This document shows positions 59,533-64,000 of a stretch of DNA of 64,000 bases, piece by piece (position 1 is the first letter of the stretch; the number at the start of each line of letters is the position of its first letter). The stretch covers positions 1 to 64,000 of the forward strand of contig JAJTCJ010000027.1 in assembly GCA_021323165.1 (NCBI GenBank), written 5' to 3'. The position numbers and the translations under genes are program-made. The stretch comes from Bacteroidota bacterium (GTDB lineage: Bacteria; Bacteroidota; Bacteroidia; 2-12-FULL-35-15). Below the pieces are notes generated by a model. That model did no database searches. It saw only the letters and a program-made list of their open reading frames with translations, and was not told where the DNA came from.

Positions 59533-60690
59533 TTAACTTAAAGCCTGCTTCAGATCAGCTATCAGATCATCAATGTCTTCAATACCCACACTTAATCTTA
59601 ATAATGATTGAACAACACCTGCTTTATCACGTTCCTCTTTTGGAATAGAAGCATGAGTCATACTTGCAGGATGATTTATAAGCGATTCAACACCTCCTAA
59701 AGATTCCGCCAATGAGAACACCTTCATACTGGAAGCTATTTTAAACGCTTCTTCCTGGCTGTTTCCTTTTAAAGAGAAAGAGATCATTCCGCCAAAGTCT
59801 TTCATTTGCTTCTTGGCAATGCTGTAGCCTTCACTGTCAGGGAACCCCGGCCAATATAACTTATCGATCTTTGGATGTCCTTTTAGGAATTCGGCTACCT
59901 TGCGACCGTTTGAACAATGACGTTCCATGCGGATATGCAAGGTTTTAATTCCACGTAAAACAAGGAAGCTGTCCATTGGTCCGGGTGTTGCACCGCAACT
60001 GTTATGTATAAACGCTAATTGATTATACAGCTCATCATTGCTCATGCACAATGCACCCATAATTACATCGCTGTGTCCTCCAAGGTATTTTGTAACAGAA
60101 TGCATTACTATATCAGCACCAAGTGCTAAAGGGTTTTGAAGGTACGGAGATGCAAAGGTGTTGTCCACTGCACAAATGATATTGTGTTCCTTTGCCAGCT
60201 TAGCACATGCTTCTATATCTATGATCTGCATGGTTGGATTTGTAGGTGTTTCCAGCCAGATCATTTTGGTTTTATCAGTAATATGTTTTTTAATGTTATT
60301 CACATCCTTCATGTCAATGAACAGAAATTTTATCCCAAAATTTGCAAAAACCTTAGTGAACATTCTGAATGTTCCTCCATAAAGATCGTCTCCTGTTATT
60401 ACCTCATCCCCGGGACGCAGTAGTTTCACTACCGCATCAGTTGCGCCCATACCGCTTGAAAAACAAAGGCCGTATTTCGCGCCTTCAAGTTCAGCAATAC
60501 ATTTTTCAAGAGCCGAACGTGTTGGATTCTTTCCACGTGCATATGCATATCCTTTATGGTTTCCAGGGCTCGCCTGAGTATAAGTAGAAGTTTGATAGAT
60601 TGGCGTCATGATCGCTCCTGTAGTAGGATCGGGTTCCTGGCCTGCATGTATTGCTTTGGTTCCAAAGCCGTAATTTTTTGTGTCTTTCAT
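59533..60690 (-). CDS. Cystathionine gamma-synthase/lyase family PLP enzyme
   Basis: TKAIHAGQEPDPTTGAIMTPIYQTSTY; MHSVTKYLGGHSDV. Confidence 0.94.
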   Translation of the reverse strand: MKDTKNYGFGTKAIHAGQEPDPTTGAIMTPIYQTSTYTQASPGNHKGYAYARGKNPTRSALEKCIAELEGAKYGLCFSSGMGATDAVVKLLRPGDEVITGDDLYGGTFRMFTKVFANFGIKFLFIDMKDVNNIKKHITDKTKMIWLETPTNPTMQIIDIEACAKLAKEHNIICAVDNTFASPYLQNPLALGADIVMHSVTKYLGGHSDVIMGALCMSNDELYNQLAFIHNSCGATPGPMDSFLVLRGIKTLHIRMERHCSNGRKVAEFLKGHPKIDKLYWPGFPDSEGYSIAKKQMKDFGGMISFSLKGNSQEEAFKIASSMKVFSLAESLGGVESLINHPASMTHASIPKEERDKAGVVQSLLRLSVGIEDIDDLIADLKQALS

Positions 60691-60804
60691 GATTAAGAAT
60701 TTTGAATGGTAAAGGTAAAATTTATTAGCTATGAACCTTAAAATAGGGGATTAAGAAATTTTAACAGGCTGTTATAATTGAATTATCTATCTTTGTTGGA
60801 GTTA

Positions 60805-61206
60805 ATGAAAACAGCTCAGAAAATAACTTCTCTTTTTTTGGTAGTGATCCTGCTTGTTTCAAGTCTTGGTTTCACTGCGAATAAAATGCAATGCTTGAAA
60901 AGCGGCAAGACTAAATTGTCGCTTGTTAATATAAAGGACTGTTGTCCGGAAAATGAATCTTCTGCTCCCGTTATTAAATCGGATTGTTGCAATATTACCA
61001 ATACGTTTTTTGATCTGAATGATTTCCAATGCGTTCAGAAATCGGAAGTATGTCAGCCTTTGGCAATTCAGGCATTTTATGATAATTCTTCAGCTAAAAC
61101 CGATTTTGTTTTTATTTCCTCAGAGCAGATCTTTTCCTGTTCAGATCTTCCTCCTCCGCGATCGGGAAAAGTATTTCTTTCATTTATCTCTACTTATATT
61201 ATTTAG
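60805..61206 (+). CDS. HYC_CC_PP-like small Cys-rich secreted protein
   Basis: Signal peptide; NIKDCCPENESSAPVIKSDCCNITN paired-Cys motifs. Confidence 0.65.
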   Translation: MKTAQKITSLFLVVILLVSSLGFTANKMQCLKSGKTKLSLVNIKDCCPENESSAPVIKSDCCNITNTFFDLNDFQCVQKSEVCQPLAIQAFYDNSSAKTDFVFISSEQIFSCSDLPPPRSGKVFLSFISTYII

Positions 61207-61296
61207 CATTTAGTTCAAAGGTTGATCTTTCAGCCTTTTATTATTCAATCGTTAATGAACGATAGAATTCTTTTAGAACTATTTAACTATTGCTAG

Positions 61297-63516
61297 ATGA
61301 ATCGCATATATATATTATTATTTTTTCTTTTCGTTGGAACGATTGCTTTTAGTCAGCACATAAAAGGAAAAGTGACTACAATAAACGATAAAGGAATTGT
61401 TGAGCCTTTAACCGGTGTTAATGTTTACTGGATGGGAACTACCGTTGGATCAGTTACAGGTGAGAACGGTTTGTTTCTTATTCAGAATCCTGATATCTTT
61501 CCTGCATCTCTTATTACCAGCATGGTTGGTTTCATTTCCGACACTGTGGTAATTAAAGATGCTGAACAAACCGGTCTTCAGATCACCTTAAAGAACACTG
61601 TAATGCTTAATGCTGTTAATGTTGAAGCTAAGCAGGATGCTTCAATGTACTCGACAATAAAACCTATTAATACGGAGGTCCTGGGTAAGAAAGAACTTCT
61701 GAAAGCAGCATGTTGCAATATATCAGAGAGCTTCAGTACAAATGCATCTGTAGACGTAGCTTTTACAGATGCTGTATCAGGAGCAAAAAAAATCCAGATG
61801 CTTGGACTTGATGGAGTGTATACCCAAGTGCTTTCCGAGAACATGCCCATGCTGCGCGGACTTTCTTCTGCTTATGGTTTGAATTATATTCCCGGCACTT
61901 GGATCGAAAATATAATGGTGACTAAAGGAACGGGATCTGTTGTTAATGGTTATGAAAGTATTTCCGGTCAGATCAACCTTGAGTTTTTGAAACCGGAGGA
62001 ACAGAAGAAACGTTTTTTCTTGAACATTTACGGAAATCACAAAGGTCGTGCAGAAGCGAACATTCATTTCACACCTAAAGTGAATGAAAAGTGGCAAACT
62101 ATGTTGTTCACTCATGCAAGTTCAAATACCATGAAGCAGGATATGAACAAAGATGGTTTTCTTGATATGCCCTTAACTCGGCAGTACAGTGTTTTCAACA
62201 GATGGAATTATCACAATCAAAAAAATTTTGAGGCACAGTTTGGCATCAAAGGATTATATGAATCCAGGCAAGGTGGACAGTCAAGCTTCAGTTATAGCAG
62301 TGATCATGGGACAACCAAAGCTTATGGAATCGGAATCAATACAAGGCAGCTGGAGTTTTTTTCTAAAACAGGATTTTTATTTCCTTCCAAACCATACAAG
62401 AGCATTGGAGTTCAAACATCCGGAAAGATCCAGCAGCAGGACATGTATTTCGGAATCCGAAAATATACAGGTGAGCAGAAAAGTTTGTATACAAATATAA
62501 TTTACGCTAATATTATTAAAACTACTGATCATAAATATAAGTTGGGCGCGAGTTACATGCTGGATGATTACGCAGAGAAATTTAATGACTCTTTATTTGC
62601 AAGGACAGAAAGCGTTCCCGGAGTGTTTGCGGAATACACCTATACACATGCAGAGAACTTTTCGATGGTAGCAGGAGTTAGAGAGGATTATCATAATATA
62701 CACGGATTGCAATTTACACCACGATTACATCTCCGTTATAGTCCTGTGAAAAAAACTACACTGAGGCTATCTGCGGGAAGAGGTTTTCGTTCACCCAACG
62801 TGATCGTTGAGAACCAATCCATATTTGCAAGTTCAAGAAAAGTAGTGTTTAAGGAAAATATAAAGGCAGAGATAGCCTGGAATTATGGCTTCAGTTTCAA
62901 TCAGCAGTTTAAACTGTTTTCACGCGAAGCATTTATTAATCTGGATCTCTTTAGAACAGATTTTGTTAATCAGCTGGTAGTGGATATTGATCAGCATGTG
63001 AACAAAGTTGTGTTTTATAACCTGAAAGGAAAATCCTATTCTAACAGTCTGCAGGTTGATCTGGGATTCGAACCGATCAAGGATCTGGCTGTAAAGCTTG
63101 CTTATAAATGGTATGATGTTCAGACAACTTATAACTACGAATTAATGGACAAGCCTTACATTCCAAAGCATAGAATTATGACAAACCTGGCATACTCAAC
63201 TTATATGGAGATCTGGAAATTCGATTTTACTGCTAACTGGTTTGGACAAAGCCGTCTTCCGAGTACAGTTTTAAGTCCGGCAGAATATCAATTATCTAAA
63301 AAGTCCAAAAGCTATTTTCTTTTACAGGGGCAGATAACAAAAAAATTCCGCAAATTTGAATTGTATGTTGGATGTGAAAACGCTTTGAATTACACTCAAA
63401 AGAATCCTGTAATAGCTGCAGAATCACCTTTTGGAGAGAATTTTGATGCATCTATGATATACGCACCTGTTGAAGGGAGGATCATTTATGCAGGTTTACG
63501 CTTAGAGATCAAATAG
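61297..63516 (+). CDS. TonB-dependent receptor
   Basis: CarboxypepD-like N-terminus, plug and barrel; 739 aa. Confidence 0.93.
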   Translation: MNRIYILLFFLFVGTIAFSQHIKGKVTTINDKGIVEPLTGVNVYWMGTTVGSVTGENGLFLIQNPDIFPASLITSMVGFISDTVVIKDAEQTGLQITLKNTVMLNAVNVEAKQDASMYSTIKPINTEVLGKKELLKAACCNISESFSTNASVDVAFTDAVSGAKKIQMLGLDGVYTQVLSENMPMLRGLSSAYGLNYIPGTWIENIMVTKGTGSVVNGYESISGQINLEFLKPEEQKKRFFLNIYGNHKGRAEANIHFTPKVNEKWQTMLFTHASSNTMKQDMNKDGFLDMPLTRQYSVFNRWNYHNQKNFEAQFGIKGLYESRQGGQSSFSYSSDHGTTKAYGIGINTRQLEFFSKTGFLFPSKPYKSIGVQTSGKIQQQDMYFGIRKYTGEQKSLYTNIIYANIIKTTDHKYKLGASYMLDDYAEKFNDSLFARTESVPGVFAEYTYTHAENFSMVAGVREDYHNIHGLQFTPRLHLRYSPVKKTTLRLSAGRGFRSPNVIVENQSIFASSRKVVFKENIKAEIAWNYGFSFNQQFKLFSREAFINLDLFRTDFVNQLVVDIDQHVNKVVFYNLKGKSYSNSLQVDLGFEPIKDLAVKLAYKWYDVQTTYNYELMDKPYIPKHRIMTNLAYSTYMEIWKFDFTANWFGQSRLPSTVLSPAEYQLSKKSKSYFLLQGQITKKFRKFELYVGCENALNYTQKNPVIAAESPFGENFDASMIYAPVEGRIIYAGLRLEIK

Positions 63517-63546
63517 CACAAATTTAAAACAATTAAAAACTAAAAT

Positions 63547-63909
63547 ATGAAAACAATAAAAAGCTCTTTAGTGATAGCGATCCTGATGGTAATATCGGTT
63601 GCGGGTATCAACGCACAAACCGATAAGACTGCTGAATTAAAGATCAAAACATCCGCGGTTTGTGATATGTGTAAAGAAACATTGGAAAAAAATCTTGCAT
63701 TTGAGAAAGGCATTAAAAAGTCTGAACTGGATGTCGATTCAAAGATTTTAACCGTAACGTATAATCCGCAGAAGATAACTCCTGAAAAGATCCGTCTGGC
63801 TGTATCAAAGACAGGATATGATGCTGATGATGTACCTGCAAATAAAAAAGCTTATGATAAGTTGGATGGTTGTTGCAAGAAGGGGGCTGTCTGCAACGAT
63901 AAGAAATAA
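63547..63909 (+). CDS. Secreted heavy-metal-associated (HMA) domain protein
   Basis: AVCDMCKETLEKNLAFEKGIKKSELDVDSKILTVTYNPQKITPEKIRLAVSKTGYDADDV. Confidence 0.9.
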   Translation: MKTIKSSLVIAILMVISVAGINAQTDKTAELKIKTSAVCDMCKETLEKNLAFEKGIKKSELDVDSKILTVTYNPQKITPEKIRLAVSKTGYDADDVPANKKAYDKLDGCCKKGAVCNDKK

Positions 63910-64000
63910 ATTAGTGGAGTAGTTAAATAGTTAATGGGTTAAATTAGGCTGTGGGTATAGCTAGCGTACTTTCTCGACTCTGCTCGAAATGACACAATCG

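Overview
Bacteroidota-type chromosomal window (TAnnTTTG -7 boxes, T9SS C-terminal sorting domains, tolC/hlyD/RND operon, methylmalonyl-CoA epimerase, rpoN, asnS, dxs). The backbone is interrupted by a ~14.4 kb integrative island (about 3751-18118). The island is bounded by a 99-bp perfect (121-bp imperfect) direct repeat that carries a tRNA promoter and the 5' half of a tRNA-Met(CAT)-like gene. It has a tyrosine recombinase at the right end and a RadC/JAB protein at the left end. No relaxase, conjugation or capsid genes are visible. Most notable in the island: (i) a compact 444-aa protein with the motif series of a family A (PolI-like) polymerase palm (VDVANCQP / R-x3-K-x3-F / QSIES / AHDAI); (ii) a 16-nt motif TACTCCCTATGTGGTG in four same-orientation intergenic copies at module boundaries, plus one 15-nt match inside the polymerase-like CDS; (iii) an OLD-type ATPase-TOPRIM nuclease downstream of an uncharacterised 166-aa gene; (iv) a protein with three tandem IF2_N-like domains; (v) an SRAP/HMCES-type protein. 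Outside the island, several conserved genes appear internally deleted or frameshifted (dxs 5' end, a response regulator, an anti-sigma factor remnant, a small membrane protein), and both tRNA copies lack a 3' half. These may be real decay or assembly error. All calls were made by reading the sequence; no searches were run.
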